Below are positions 53,147 through 63,565 of a stretch of 64,000 bases of DNA, in pieces (the first letter of the stretch is position 1; every line of letters starts with the position of its first letter). The stretch spans positions 1-64,000 of the forward strand of contig NZ_PZZZ01000005.1 in NCBI RefSeq assembly GCF_003046475.1. Reading direction: 5' to 3'. The DNA comes from Mycoplana dimorpha (GTDB lineage Bacteria; Pseudomonadota; Alphaproteobacteria; Rhizobiales; Rhizobiaceae). The position numbers and the translations under genes are program-made. Below the pieces are notes generated by a model. It made no database searches, had not been told where the DNA came from, and saw only the letters and a list, made by a program, of their open reading frames with translations.

Positions 53147-53315
53147 AGCCGCCGGTTATTTCGCACCGTCCCCTTTGTCGCCGAAGGAGGGGGATAGGAT
53201 GCCCGTCACGCCGCGCCACAGGCATCGCAGGCATCGGACAAGAACAACGACGGCCCTGGCGAACCGCGCAAGCTGGCGGTTCCTGGCCTGAAGCCTGGAG
53301 AGAAGGAGAAAGATA

Positions 53316-53924
53316 ATGATCACCCGTAGAAGCCTGCTCGCAGTCGCCGGCGGCGCCGCCGCCCTTGCCGCGATGCCGCGGCTCGTCTTCAGCCAGGAGA
53401 ACACAGAGAAGGCAGTCTTTTATGATCCGGACGCCCCGGTACTCGGCAATCCCGAGGGCGACGTCACGGTCGTCGAGTTTTTCGATTACCAGTGCCCCTA
53501 CTGCAAGAGCCTCCATCCGATGGTCAAGAAAGTGGTGCGGGAGGACGGCAACGTCCGACTGGTGATGAAGGACTGGCCGATCTTCGGCGAGGTTTCCATC
53601 TTCGCCGCCCAGGCCGTGCTCGGGGCCGCCCAGATCGGCAAGTACGAGCCGGCAATGGAGGCGCTGATGAAGACCAAGGGAAGCCTCACGGAAGAGGTCG
53701 TCGAGAAGGAGCTGACCGATGCGGGCCTGAGCATGAAGGCGATCGTCGCGTCGGTTAACAAGCACACCGCAAAGATCTTCGGGTTGCTCGACCGCAACTA
53801 CAACCAGGCGCTTGCCTTCAACTTCTCCGGCACGCCCTCCTTCGTCGTCGGGCGGACCACGTTTGCCGGAGTCCTTGATGAGAAGGGCTTGAGGGCCGCC
53901 ATCGCCAAGGCGCGGGCGGCCTGA
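53316..53924 (+). CDS. DsbA-family thiol:disulfide oxidoreductase, Tat-type signal
   Basis: 202 aa. An export signal with R-R (ITRRSLLAVAGGAAALAAMP) is followed by a DsbA domain. The active site is C60-P-Y-C63 in FFDYQCPYCKSLHP, and the cis-proline loop is SGTPSFVVG. It introduces or isomerises disulfide bonds in the periplasm. Divergent from the BigR operon with about 230 bases between; whether the two are coordinated is unknown. GAGAAGGAG lies upstream of the ATG. Confidence 0.92.
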   Translation: MITRRSLLAVAGGAAALAAMPRLVFSQENTEKAVFYDPDAPVLGNPEGDVTVVEFFDYQCPYCKSLHPMVKKVVREDGNVRLVMKDWPIFGEVSIFAAQAVLGAAQIGKYEPAMEALMKTKGSLTEEVVEKELTDAGLSMKAIVASVNKHTAKIFGLLDRNYNQALAFNFSGTPSFVVGRTTFAGVLDEKGLRAAIAKARAA

Positions 53925-54099
53925 GGCAGGGGCACGCGACCAGGTACATTCCAGCAGCGCACCGAGTGGCCGATCCGGCCACTTCCACCGGTGCGCCGTT
54001 CCAGACTGCACCGCAAGAATGCGCTGCGCAGCCGAGCAGGCGAGGCTTGCAAGTCTCGATGCCGCAATGGGCCGGCGATGGCGCGGGCCGAGCGCCCCG

Positions 54100-55151
<1,052 letters not shown>

Positions 55152-55152
<1 letters not shown>

Positions 55153-56048
55153 TATTTCTCCGTTTCGACGAGGCCGCGGACGAACCAGCGCTGCATCAGC
55201 ACCACCACCAGGATGGGGGGCACGATCGCAAGCATGGAAGTGACCATCACCAGATGCCATTCGGTGTCGGCATCGGCAAACGAGATCATCTTCTTCAGCG
55301 CAATGACGATGGTGTTCATGTCGTTGCGGTTGGTGACGAGCAGCGGCCAGAGATATTGCGTCCAGCCATAGATGAACAGGATGACGAACAGGGCCGCGAT
55401 GTTGGTGCGCGACAGCGGCAGCAGGATATCCTTGAAGAAACGCCAGGGGCCGGCGCCGTCCACGCGGGCCGCCTCGACCAGTTCGCCGGGGATGGTGAGG
55501 AAGAACTGGCGGAACAGCAGCGTCGCCGTGGCAGACGCGATCAGCGGCACGATCAGCCCGGTATAGGTGTCGATCAGGCCGAGATCGACCATCACCTTGT
55601 AGGTGGGCAGGATGCGCACCTCGACCGGCAGCATCAGCGTGATGAAGATCAGCCAGAAGAAGAACATCCGGCCGCGAAAGCGGAAGAAGACGATCGCGTA
55701 GGCGGACAGGATCGAGATGATGATCTTGCCGACGGCGATGCCGAGCGCGACGATGGTGGTGTTGAGGAGCAGCGTTCCGACCGGGACGCCGCCGATGCGG
55801 CCGACGCCGCCGAACAGCGCCTCCCAGTAGTTCTCGACGAAGCGGTCGCCGGGGAGAAGCGGTAGCGGCGGCCGCAGGATGGTCTGCAGCGAATGGGTCG
55901 AGGCGACGAAGGTGTAGTAGATCGGGAACGCCACGATCAGGATGCCGAGGATCAGGACGGCGTGCGCCAGCCAGATGCCGGCGGCCGACTGGCCGATCAT
56001 CAGCTTGTCGTGGCCGCTTGCGGGCGGACGCGTCGACGGCTCAGCCAT
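55152..56048 (-). CDS. ugpE: sn-Glycerol-3-phosphate ABC permease UgpE
   Basis: 298 aa, six helices, CUT1-family permease. The UgpE-like segment is [20 protein letters not shown], and the coupling loop is [20 protein letters not shown]. It overlaps the ugpA stop by a few bases. Confidence 0.93.
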
Positions 56049-56925
56049 AATGCACCTTCCTCTCGACGTAGCGGAACTGGATCGCGGTGAGCGCGATGAC
56101 GATGGCCATCAGGATCACCGACTGGGCGGCCGAATCGCCGAGGATGAGATTGACGAAGCCGTCGTTGTAGACCTTGTAGACCAGCGTCTCCGTGGCCTTG
56201 CCCGGCCCGCCGCCGGTGACGGCGTGGATGATGCCGAAGGTGTCGAAGAAGGCGTAGACGGTATTGACCACCAGCAGGAAGAAGGTGGTCGGCGCGAGCA
56301 GGGGGAACACGATCGTCCAGAACCGCTTATGCTCGCCGGCGCCATCGATCGCCGCAGCCTCGATCAGCGTCTTCGGGATCGCCTGCAGGCCGGCGACGAA
56401 GAACAGGAAATTGTAGCTGATCTGCTTCCAGGAGGCGGCGGCGACGACCAGGACCATGGCCTGGCTGCCGTTGAGCAGCGGGTCCCAGCTTATGCCGAGC
56501 CAGCGCAGGCCATAGGCGAGCGAGCCGATCGACGGGTTAAACAAAAACAGCCACAGCATGCCGGCAATGGCCGGCGCCACCGCATAGGGCCAGATCATCA
56601 GCGTGCGGTAGAGGCCGCGGCTGCGCACGACCTTGTCGGCCATGACGGCGAGCAGCAGCGCCACGCTCATGGCAACGGCCGCAGTGGCGACCGAAAAGAC
56701 GATCGTGACGTGAACCGAATTGAGATAGTTCGGGTCCGACAGCACCTTCCTGAAATTGGCGAACCAGACGAATTTCGACGACAGCCCAAAGGGATCCTCC
56801 CTCAGCATCGACTGGTAGAGCGCCTGGCTGGCCGGCCAGTAGAAGAACACCAGCGTGATCGCCAGTTGCGGCGCGAGCAGGAGATAGGGAAGGATCTTGT
56901 TGGGGAAGACGACGCGTGGGGACAA
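56041..56925 (-). CDS. ugpA: sn-Glycerol-3-phosphate ABC permease UgpA
   Basis: 294 aa, six helices, CUT1-family permease with coupling loop [20 protein letters not shown]. The start is taken as TTG 56925 ([20 protein letters not shown]), which matches the N-terminus of related UgpA proteins. Codons further upstream add 38 residues rich in Cys and Arg that do not fit. Confidence 0.9.
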   Translation of the reverse strand: MSPRVVFPNKILPYLLLAPQLAITLVFFYWPASQALYQSMLREDPFGLSSKFVWFANFRKVLSDPNYLNSVHVTIVFSVATAAVAMSVALLLAVMADKVVRSRGLYRTLMIWPYAVAPAIAGMLWLFLFNPSIGSLAYGLRWLGISWDPLLNGSQAMVLVVAAASWKQISYNFLFFVAGLQAIPKTLIEAAAIDGAGEHKRFWTIVFPLLAPTTFFLLVVNTVYAFFDTFGIIHAVTGGGPGKATETLVYKVYNDGFVNLILGDSAAQSVILMAIVIALTAIQFRYVERKVHYG

Positions 56926-57123
56926 ATGAGAGCCTTCTTCGCGGCAGGAATCATCGGCTTGTCGGAGGACGCCCGCGTCGCAGCACGCCGCGTGCGCCAC
57001 CTTCGCCGGGCCCGATGGACGGACTAAGGCCGGCGTCACGCCAGCCTAGCGATGCCTCGCTCCGTAGGGAGAGGCGGCGGGCGCGGCGAACCCGGGGAGG
57101 GAGCCGCGCCCACAGCGTTGGTA

Positions 57124-58422
57124 TCAGTTGTCGAGCGCGTCCTGGATCGCCTTGTTGCCACGCTCCACGGCGTTGTCGAGCGCCTGCTGGGCGGTCTGCT
57201 GGCCGGCGAGCATCTTCTCGTATTCCTCGTTCATGATGTCGCGGACCTGCGGCAGGTTGGGCAGGCGCACGCCCTTGGAGTTCTCGGTGGGCGCCTTGCC
57301 AAGCATCTGCTTGATCGGAATCTCGCGCGCCGGGTTCTTGTCATAGAAGCCGTCCGCCTTGGTCTTCTCATAGGCGGCTAGCGTCACCGGAAGGTAGCCG
57401 GACACCTGATGCAGGCGGGCCTGGATATCGGTCTGCGACAGGAAGTTGAAGAAGGCGGCGACGCCCTTGTACTCCTCGTCGGACTTGCCGGCGAAGACCC
57501 AGAGCGAGGCGCCGCCCGGGATCGTGTTCTGCGGCTCGCTGTCATAGGGCAGCATGCCGGTGCCGTAGTTCATGCCCGACTTCACGACGTCGCCGAGGCC
57601 GCCCGACGATTCGGTGAAGATGCCGCATTCGCCGGCGAGGAAGATCTGCTTGGCCTCCGAGGTGCGGCCGCCGTACTTGAACGTGCCGTCCTTGGCGAGA
57701 TCCGCCAGCGCCTGGAAGTGCTTGACGAACGGCTCGGCATTGATCTTGAGTTCGACGTTCGGGCCGGCGATGCCGTTCTCCTCGGTGCCCCACTGGTAGT
57801 TGTTCCAGGCGGCGAAGTTCTCGGTGTGGATCCAGGTCAGCCAGGTCGAGGTGAAGCCGCAGGGGGCGGCGCCGCTCGACTTGATCTTCTTCGCCGCATC
57901 CCAGACCTCGGACCAGGTCTTCGGCGGGTTGTCGGCGTCGAGGCCGGCCTTCTGGAAGATGTCCTTGTTGTAGTAGAGGATCGGCGAGGACGAGTTGTAC
58001 GGGAACGACAGCATGGTGCCGTCGGGCTTGGAGTAGTAGGCGACGATGCCCGGCAGGTACTGGCTCTTGTCAAAGGCCTGGCCGCCCATCGACAGGATCT
58101 CGGCGACCGGCTTGATGGCGCCCTCGGCGGCCATCATCGTGCCCGTGCCCGCATCGAAGACCTGCATGATCGCCGGCGGCTGCTTGGCGCGGAAAGCGGC
58201 GATACCGGCATTCAGCGTCTCGGGATAGGTGCCCTTGAACACCGGAACGACCTTGTACTCGCTCTGGCTCTCGTTGAATTCCTTGGAAAGCTGCTCGACC
58301 ACCTCGTTGTTGGCTCCGGTCATGGCGTGCCACCAGGAAATCTCGGTGACGGCAAAAGCGGAGGTGCTGGATAGCAACGTGAATGTGGCGGCAACTCCGG
58401 CCGCGAAGCCTACGGTCTTCAT
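57124..58422 (-). CDS. ugpB: sn-Glycerol-3-phosphate-binding protein UgpB
   Basis: 432 aa with a signal peptide to about residue 24 (GVAATFTLLSSTSAFA-VT). Strong UgpB features: EISWWHAMTGANNEVVEQLS, VFKGTYPETLNAGIAAFRAK, SFPYNSSSPILYYNKD, LAGECGIFTESSG. It captures glycerol-3-phosphate in the periplasm. GGGAGCGA precedes the ATG. A PHO-box-like site lies 61 bases upstream. Confidence 0.95.
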   Translation of the reverse strand: MKTVGFAAGVAATFTLLSSTSAFAVTEISWWHAMTGANNEVVEQLSKEFNESQSEYKVVPVFKGTYPETLNAGIAAFRAKQPPAIMQVFDAGTGTMMAAEGAIKPVAEILSMGGQAFDKSQYLPGIVAYYSKPDGTMLSFPYNSSSPILYYNKDIFQKAGLDADNPPKTWSEVWDAAKKIKSSGAAPCGFTSTWLTWIHTENFAAWNNYQWGTEENGIAGPNVELKINAEPFVKHFQALADLAKDGTFKYGGRTSEAKQIFLAGECGIFTESSGGLGDVVKSGMNYGTGMLPYDSEPQNTIPGGASLWVFAGKSDEEYKGVAAFFNFLSQTDIQARLHQVSGYLPVTLAAYEKTKADGFYDKNPAREIPIKQMLGKAPTENSKGVRLPNLPQVRDIMNEEYEKMLAGQQTAQQALDNAVERGNKAIQDALDN

Positions 58423-58483
58423 ATATCGCTCCCGTTTTGGTTGGCGAAAGGTTTAGTTTCGCGCAGAGCAGTATTGTCGGATT

Positions 58484-58501
58484 GTGACAGCCATACAACA
58501 G
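58484..58501 (-). promoter_or_regulatory. PHO-box-like site upstream of ugpB
   Basis: On the minus strand, CTGTTGT-ATGG-CTGTCAC shows the 7-4-7 direct-repeat layout of PhoB boxes (consensus CTGTCAT-N4-CTGTCAT), with 5 of 7 and 6 of 7 matches. ugp operons are classic PhoB targets, so phosphate-starvation control is likely. Confidence 0.65.
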
Positions 58502-58583
58502 TTTTATTACGGCATATGACGATCGCAGTGGATTCGCATGACTTCCGTCGGCGCTGCGACCGGCGTTCCTGATTGCGCGCTAC

Positions 58584-59039
58584 CTAGCCGGCGGCGCTGC
58601 TATTCTTCACGATGCTAATATTGCCGTCGACTTCCAGTATCGCGAACTTGATGTCCTTGACGGTGTCGATGCCCTGCTGGCTTCGCGCGGCCTCCAGAAC
58701 GTCTCTGCGTTCCAGCCGGCATCCGCGCATGGCTTCCTCTTCAAACTTCCCGTTGACGACCAGCACCGTCGCGACTCCGTCGATCAGCCTGGCAGAATAC
58801 GGCCACCAGCGCTTGACGTATGAGAGGGCGATGTCGGCGGTGAACAGGGTGAGGATCAGCAGGACGGAAGCGGTGATGGAGAAATCCTCGCCCACCATGG
58901 CCTGCTGGGTCGTCTCGGAGATCACCAGGATGATGACGAGGTCGAACGGCGTCATCTGGGCCAAGGTTCGACGGCCGGACAGACGAACGATGACGAGCAG
59001 CGAGAAGTAGATTGCCAGACCCCGAATGACCGTTTCCAT
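58584..59039 (-). CDS. DUF421 (YetF-like) membrane protein
   Basis: 151 aa. Three N-terminal helices with the DUF421 hallmark VRLSGRRTLAQMTPFDLVII and ISETTQQAMVG, then a cytoplasmic domain (VLVVNGKFEEEAMRGCRLER, LEAARSQQGI, FAILEVDGNISIV). The function is unknown; relatives in spore formers affect membrane properties. It is nine bases from the gene upstream, probably cotranscribed. Confidence 0.9.
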   Translation of the reverse strand: METVIRGLAIYFSLLVIVRLSGRRTLAQMTPFDLVIILVISETTQQAMVGEDFSITASVLLILTLFTADIALSYVKRWWPYSARLIDGVATVLVVNGKFEEEAMRGCRLERRDVLEAARSQQGIDTVKDIKFAILEVDGNISIVKNSSAAG

Positions 59040-59048
59040 GCGTGCTCC

Positions 59049-59549
59049 TCACGGGAATAGAACGACGGTGCGTTCCAAGACATCCTCACCTATGCCGAGC
59101 AGGTACGAGCGGATGCCGGGCCGCTGCGTCTTCAGCCGGAACGCCACCGTGACCGCATGGGCCGGAGAGGCGGGGAACACATACAGGGTGCGCCCACCCC
59201 GGCTGAGGACACTGCCGGCGGCCGGATCCACGCTGTCGATGGCAAAGGTTTCGTGGAACCGCGCGTCGACCAGAAAGGTACGGTCGTCCGCAGACGGTGA
59301 AAACGTGACCTTCAATTCCTCGGGTGCAGGCCAGCGCGCCGTGACCGGGACGTCGACCGAGCCTCCGGGGAACGCCACCGTCTGGCGGGAAAAATATCCG
59401 CCGCTGCCGAACACCCCCAGCAGCGACAGGAACAGGAGAAGCGCAAAGATCAGCCAGGAAAGCCTCTGGACGGCCCATACCTTTCGTTGAAGCTTTCGAT
59501 CGTCCTCGACGCCTTCCGGCAGAGCGACGGAATACTTCGTTCTTGTCAT
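59049..59549 (-). CDS. Hypothetical membrane-anchored protein paired with DUF421
   Basis: 166 aa. A cytoplasmic polar start (TRTKYSVALPEGVEDDRKLQ), one helix (LSWLIFALLLFLSLLGVFG), then an extracytoplasmic beta-rich domain (SVDVPVTARWPAPEELKVTF, RFHETFAIDSVDPAAGSVLS, ending TVVLFP). No family recognised. It is located directly before the DUF421 gene, with which it probably works. ATG 59549 is chosen because GGAAAG lies just before it. Confidence 0.72.
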   Translation of the reverse strand: MTRTKYSVALPEGVEDDRKLQRKVWAVQRLSWLIFALLLFLSLLGVFGSGGYFSRQTVAFPGGSVDVPVTARWPAPEELKVTFSPSADDRTFLVDARFHETFAIDSVDPAAGSVLSRGGRTLYVFPASPAHAVTVAFRLKTQRPGIRSYLLGIGEDVLERTVVLFP

Positions 59550-59586
59550 CTTTCCGGTTTTCCCCATGGGCAACAACACGCGCGGC

Positions 59587-59607
59587 CGCGACGGTCCGAC
59601 CGTCGCG
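59587..59607 (-). terminator. Hairpin downstream of katE
   Basis: A perfect 9-bp stem CGCGACGGT / ACCGTCGCG with a three-base loop, 22 bases past the katE stop. No clear T run, but it is positioned to end the catalase transcript. Confidence 0.55.
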
Positions 59608-59629
59608 ACCGCCGAGCCTGAGCGATCGT

Positions 59630-61741
59630 CTACTGCAATTTCGTGGACGGTTCCCTGGCCCAGACCCGAAGCTCGCCGAGCTTGCCGACGAAAGCCTGGA
59701 CGGCCTCCTCGCCGCCGAGTTCGACCACGCCCTCATCCATGTCCTCGACGCCGGCCTTGGCGAACAAGGGCAAGGCGGCTGTGGCATAGCCGATGAACTT
59801 GCAGTGGGCGAAGGCGTCGGCGACGAAGTCCCGCGCCGTGGCCTCGGCCAACAGATCGGGGACGAAATCCGCGCCGGCGAGCACGGCGACCGCGTCATAG
59901 AGTACCGATGGCCCGCCATCGATCATCTGATGGGCCGCCAGCATGGTCCCGTCCGAGAGTGTCACGCCGCCCACCTTCGGAGCGATGTATTCCACCACGC
60001 CCTTCTCAGCCTCGACCGCCGACGTGAGCGCCTTCACCAGCGCTGCTTCGCTTCCATCGGTGACGAGCACGCCGAGCTTCCTGCCTTCGAAGCGCTTCGG
60101 CCCGTTTTCGATGATGCTGAGCGCCGGCGATGGTTCGAGATCCTGCCGCGGCGCGACGGCCGCGTCTGCAGGCTGCGGAAGCTCGCCAATCCCGAGGCCG
60201 CTCGCGACCTTGTTCGCAAGGCTCTCGTCGATGTTCAGCAGATGGGCGACCATCCGCTCGCGGATCGCCGGCGTCGCCACCTTGCTCAACTCGAAGGTCA
60301 GCGCCATGGCAATGTGGCGCCGTTCCGGAGGGGTTTGGCTGATGTAGAACTGCCGGGCCTGGCTATAATGGTCGGCGAAGCTTTCCGGACGCAGCCGCAC
60401 CTTCTGCCCGGCCTCCTCTGATGGGAAATGGCGGTATCCCGACACCGGCGATTCACGCGGCCCTTCGCCCCAGGAATTCGGCTGGTAATTGGCCCGGCCG
60501 GTCGGGTTTCGCATCGCCATATGGCCGTCCTGCTGGAAGTTGTGGAACGGACACTTCGGCGCATTGATGGGCAGGTGGGTGAAGTTGGTGCTGCCCAGGC
60601 GCTTCAGTTGCGTGTCGAGGTAGGAAAAATTCCGGCCCTGCAGCAGCGGATCGTTGCTGAAGCCGATGCCTGGAGGGACGTTCTGCGTCATGAACGCCAC
60701 CTGCTCGGTGTCGGCGAAGAAGTTGTCCGGCATGCGGTCGAGAACCAGCCGGCCGATGGGCTGGACCGGGATCACTTCTTCCGGAATGATCTTGGTCGGG
60801 TCGAGCACGTCGAAATCGAAGCTGTCGGCGAAGGTCTGGTCGAACAGTTGGACGCAAAGCTCCCACTCCGGAAAGTTGCCGGACTGGATTGCTTCCCAGA
60901 GGTCGCGGCGGTGGAAGTCGGGATCGGCCCCGTTGATCTTGACGGCCTCGTTCCAGACGACCGACTGCAGGCCGAGCTTCGGCTTCCAGTGGAACTTCAC
61001 GAACGTCGACTCGTCGTTGGCATTGACGAAGCGGAACGTGTGGACGCCGAAACCCTCCATGAAACGGAACGACCGAGGGATGGCGCGGTCCGACATCACC
61101 CACATGATCATGTGCATGCTCTCGGGCGTCAGGCTGATGAAGTCCCAGAAATTGTCGTGCGCCGATTGCGCCTGCGGGAATTCACGGTCGGGCTCCGGCT
61201 TGACCGCGTGGATGACGTCCGGGAACTTGATAGCGTCCTGGATGAAGAACACCGGGATGTTGTTTCCGACCAGGTCCCAGTTGCCCTCCCTGGTGTAGAG
61301 CTTGACGGCGAAGCCGCGCACGTCGCGGGCAAGGTCGAACGATCCCTTGCTGCCGGCAACGGTCGAAAACCGGACGAACGCCGGCGTCTTTTCGCCGGCC
61401 CTCTGGAGAAAGTCGGCCCTGGTGTACTGCGAAAGGGACTCGTAGGTCTCGAAGAAGCCGTGGGCCCCGTATCCACGCGCGTGCACGACCCGCTCGGGAA
61501 TGCGCTCGTGATCGAAGTGGAAGATCTTCTCGCGGAAGTGGAAGTCTTCGATCAGCGCCGGTCCGCGCGCGCCGACCCGCAGGGTGTTCTGGTCATCGTC
61601 GATCGGCGCGCCCTGGGCGGTCGTCAGGACGTCACGGCCCTCCTCGGCGAACTGGTGAAGCTCGCCGCCCTTGCCGCGGTGAAGCTTCTGGTCGTGGATC
61701 GTGGCAAGATCGTTCGCTGCCTTCGAGCTCTTGCGTGGCAT
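59630..61741 (-). CDS. katE: Large-subunit monofunctional catalase (HPII/KatE type)
   Basis: 703 aa, the long clade with a C-terminal class I glutamine-amidotransferase-like domain (about 540-703). The catalytic His is in [14 protein letters not shown], the distal Asn in [10 protein letters not shown], and the proximal haem-ligand Tyr in NFSYLDTQ. The position matching His392 of E. coli HPII, which is bonded to that Tyr, is Met here ([11 protein letters not shown]), so the His-Tyr bond is not expected. GGAGGTGG precedes ATG 61741; a longer frame upstream is rejected. It breaks down hydrogen peroxide. A stress-type promoter site lies at 61772-61796. Confidence 0.95.
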   Translation of the reverse strand: MPRKSSKAANDLATIHDQKLHRGKGGELHQFAEEGRDVLTTAQGAPIDDDQNTLRVGARGPALIEDFHFREKIFHFDHERIPERVVHARGYGAHGFFETYESLSQYTRADFLQRAGEKTPAFVRFSTVAGSKGSFDLARDVRGFAVKLYTREGNWDLVGNNIPVFFIQDAIKFPDVIHAVKPEPDREFPQAQSAHDNFWDFISLTPESMHMIMWVMSDRAIPRSFRFMEGFGVHTFRFVNANDESTFVKFHWKPKLGLQSVVWNEAVKINGADPDFHRRDLWEAIQSGNFPEWELCVQLFDQTFADSFDFDVLDPTKIIPEEVIPVQPIGRLVLDRMPDNFFADTEQVAFMTQNVPPGIGFSNDPLLQGRNFSYLDTQLKRLGSTNFTHLPINAPKCPFHNFQQDGHMAMRNPTGRANYQPNSWGEGPRESPVSGYRHFPSEEAGQKVRLRPESFADHYSQARQFYISQTPPERRHIAMALTFELSKVATPAIRERMVAHLLNIDESLANKVASGLGIGELPQPADAAVAPRQDLEPSPALSIIENGPKRFEGRKLGVLVTDGSEAALVKALTSAVEAEKGVVEYIAPKVGGVTLSDGTMLAAHQMIDGGPSVLYDAVAVLAGADFVPDLLAEATARDFVADAFAHCKFIGYATAALPLFAKAGVEDMDEGVVELGGEEAVQAFVGKLGELRVWAREPSTKLQ

Positions 61742-61771
61742 GTCCACCTCCTCTGTCCGGAATGACCGATT

Positions 61772-61796
61772 AATCTCCGGGGCGGCGAGATGTTCC
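61772..61796 (-). promoter_or_regulatory. EcfG-type promoter candidate for katE
   Basis: On the minus strand, GGAAC (61796-61792), 18 bases, TT (61773-61772), with A before TT. The expected start point near 61763 leaves a leader of about 22 bases, just enough for the ribosome-binding site. Confidence 0.55.
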
Positions 61797-61898
61797 CGCC
61801 GGGGCAAACGATACCGGCGGAAAGTCGCTGGCGATCGCGATGCCTTGCGGATAGGCGCCGTACCCGGCGGGCGGCAGCCCGTGCGGTGCCGCTCGTCC

Positions 61899-62102
61899 CT
61901 ATCGTCCCGCGGCAGGTCGTGTCGAAGCTGTTCGCGACCGGCTGGCGGGCGCCACCTTTGCGCGCTCCTCCGCTTCGAGCTCGTGCTCGGCCTGCTGCCA
62001 GTGGCGTTCCTGGCTTCCCTCCGGCCGGCCCTGGCTCTCCCACAGACCGTAAGCCCTGCGCCTGATTTCCTCGTCGCGGTCCGTCCCGTTCCGTGATGGC
62101 AT
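61899..62102 (-). CDS. DUF2934 protein (67 aa)
   Basis: 67 aa. The pattern [20 protein letters not shown], then [13 protein letters not shown], is the DUF2934 signature, a small helical domain of unknown function common in Rhizobiales. A basic Ser/Arg tail follows. ATG 62102 has GGGAG upstream. An exact EcfG-type site sits at 62143-62167. The open frame runs further upstream but without a start signal. Confidence 0.85.
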   Translation of the reverse strand: MPSRNGTDRDEEIRRRAYGLWESQGRPEGSQERHWQQAEHELEAEERAKVAPASRSRTASTRPAAGR

Positions 62103-62142
62103 GACACATCTCCCGCCCGAGCAGCCCCAAAGCCCCGCTGCG

Positions 62143-62167
62143 AACGACGCTGGCGGCCGGATGTTCC
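62143..62167 (-). promoter_or_regulatory. EcfG-type stress promoter for the DUF2934 gene
   Basis: On the minus strand, GGAAC (62167-62163), 17 bases, GTT (62145-62143), in a CGTCGTT context. Leader about 33 bases. Confidence 0.7.
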
Positions 62168-62277
62168 GCCGCGTACGAATTCCCGGAGGGCTGTCGGGGC
62201 GAGGCCACCGCCGGTTCGCTGCTGGGTCGGGAAATTCCGGGCCAGGTCCCTGGCTGCTTGGGCCGGCGGCTTGCGAT

Positions 62278-62302
62278 GGAACAAGCCGGATTCCCGCCCG
62301 TT
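62278..62302 (+). promoter_or_regulatory. EcfG-type stress promoter for the small hydrophilic gene
   Basis: GGAAC (62278-62282), 17 bases, GTT (62300-62302). The expected start point near 62310 gives a leader of about 54 bases to ATG 62364. Confidence 0.7.
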
Positions 62303-62363
62303 TGGTCGAACGAGGAGGCGCAGATGGTGCTGCGGCAGGACAGATGAACGGAAGGATGCGAGC

Positions 62364-62579
62364 ATGACGAACACGCCCAAGCCCGGTGCACCCGGCACCA
62401 CCGACCAGTCCCCGCGCTGGGAAGGACCGCCCGAAACGCGCCCGAGAGGCTATATGCCGGCCAAGGACGAGCCGGCGAAGGATCGCGACGCGCATGGTGA
62501 AAATCTTGCCGATCCCTCGCGCGAAAAGCTTTCGGATGCCGGCAAGACCAAGGACGACGGCAAGACCACGGACGAGTGA
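62364..62579 (+). CDS. Small hydrophilic, probably disordered protein (71 aa)
   Basis: 71 aa rich in Pro, Asp, Lys and Glu ([20 protein letters not shown], later [11 protein letters not shown] and [14 protein letters not shown]) with no hydrophobic core. It resembles stress-induced hydrophilic proteins. GGAAGGA lies upstream of ATG 62364, and an exact EcfG-type site upstream supports the gene. Function unknown. Confidence 0.75.
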   Translation: MTNTPKPGAPGTTDQSPRWEGPPETRPRGYMPAKDEPAKDRDAHGENLADPSREKLSDAGKTKDDGKTTDE

Positions 62580-62588
62580 GGCAGTCGC

Positions 62589-63185
62589 TCAATCTACCTG
62601 GCGCGCGGCACGCGCCAGGAACTCGTCCGACGACATCAGTTGCAGTTGCGTCGAGAAGCGGCGCTCGAACAGCTCGAGCGCGGCGTCGTATGATTCATCG
62701 TCGCCGCTGCAGACGGCGTCGCGAAGGACGATGACGCGGTAGCCGAGATCGATCGCGCCCGTCACCGTCGCCAGAACGCAGACGTCCGTCTCCCCGCCGG
62801 TGACGGCAATGGTCGAGACCCCTTCGCTGCTAAGAACGGCATGCAGTCCGCCTGTGAGCCAGGGCGAATAGATGCGCTTGTCGAAAACCCGTGCCGGCGG
62901 CACCATCGCCGCCAGCTCCGCAACGAGGTGCAGGCGTTCGCGGGGAAGGTGCTCGCCCGTCATCATCCACCACTTGCGATAATAATCCTTCCAGGCGCCG
63001 ACGGCCTGCTCGGCGCTGTCGGGCGGCAGGAAACGGGTGAAGATGGTTCGCTCGGGGCGAAAGTCGGCGACCGCGGCCACCTGCGGCAGCGCCCGTCGCA
63101 TCCAGGGCACGTGCCAAGGCGTGTCCTCATGGAACAGACGCTGCATGTCGACGCAGATATGTATCCAGATCCCCAGTTCATCCAT
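62589..63185 (-). CDS. Isochorismatase-like cysteine hydrolase
   Basis: 198 aa. The catalytic triad pattern is Asp13 in ICVDMQRLF, Lys in VFDKRIYSPW, and Cys in GETDVCVLAT with the preceding cis-peptide region VTGG. The family includes nicotinamidases and carbamoyl/amide hydrolases; the substrate is unknown. An exact EcfG-type site lies 38 bases upstream of the ATG, which makes it part of the stress cluster. Convergent with the small hydrophilic gene, 9 bases apart. Confidence 0.9.
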   Translation of the reverse strand: MDELGIWIHICVDMQRLFHEDTPWHVPWMRRALPQVAAVADFRPERTIFTRFLPPDSAEQAVGAWKDYYRKWWMMTGEHLPRERLHLVAELAAMVPPARVFDKRIYSPWLTGGLHAVLSSEGVSTIAVTGGETDVCVLATVTGAIDLGYRVIVLRDAVCSGDDESYDAALELFERRFSTQLQLMSSDEFLARAARQVD

Positions 63186-63222
63186 TACCGACTGCTCCCG
63201 CCGTCGACCTGTAGCTTGCCGG

Positions 63223-63247
63223 AACTGCGAACCGCACCGGGCGTTCC
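63223..63247 (-). promoter_or_regulatory. EcfG-type stress promoter for the isochorismatase-like gene
   Basis: On the minus strand, GGAAC (63247-63243), 17 bases, GTT (63225-63223). The expected start point near 63214 leaves about 30 bases of leader. Confidence 0.7.
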
Positions 63248-63269
63248 GTTGCGGCCGATGCGGCGGGCG

Positions 63270-63488
63270 TCAGCCGTGCGAAGTGAACGGATCGTCACGA
63301 GGCCTATTCCGCTCGTGCGCGCCATCGAAATACCCCCAGTTCGTTATGGCGAACCGCCTGGCAGCAGCCTCGGCGGCCTCGCGGGTCGGAAGGTCCCGCA
63401 ACACCGTGCTGCGGCTCCCGTATTGCAGCAGCGCGGTCCGGCTGGCGGGGTCGTATTGCACGTTTAACTGATCGTGTGCGGCAGTCAT
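63270..63488 (-). CDS. Small hypothetical protein (72 aa)
   Basis: 72 aa. TAAHDQLNVQYDPASRTALL and then REAAEAAARRFAITNWGYFD look like a small alpha/beta domain with a basic tail; no family recognised. ATG 63488 has GGAG 8 bases upstream. An EcfG-type site begins about 30 bases upstream. Confidence 0.7.
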   Translation of the reverse strand: MTAAHDQLNVQYDPASRTALLQYGSRSTVLRDLPTREAAEAAARRFAITNWGYFDGAHERNRPRDDPFTSHG

Positions 63489-63516
63489 CCCGGGTTCTCC
63501 GTGCTCCTTGCGCTGC

Positions 63517-63541
63517 AATCGCCACGGAGGCCGAAGGTTCC
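63517..63541 (-). promoter_or_regulatory. EcfG-type promoter candidate for the 72-aa gene
   Basis: On the minus strand, GGAAC (63541-63537), 18 bases, TT (63518-63517), with A before TT. The expected start point near 63508 leaves a leader of about 20 bases. Confidence 0.5.
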
Positions 63542-63565
63542 TCCGGCAGCCCGCATGCAGCGGTA

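Noticed and set aside
53964-53980. Hairpin GTGGCCG/CGGCCAC between dsbA-like and ugpC genes as a terminator
   Set aside because: Only seven base pairs with a three-base loop and no T tract; too weak to call.
57124-58422. Sugar rather than glycerol-3-phosphate specificity for the CUT1 transporter
   Set aside because: The binding protein matches UgpB over its length, the gene order is ugpB-A-E-C, and a PHO-box-like site lies upstream.
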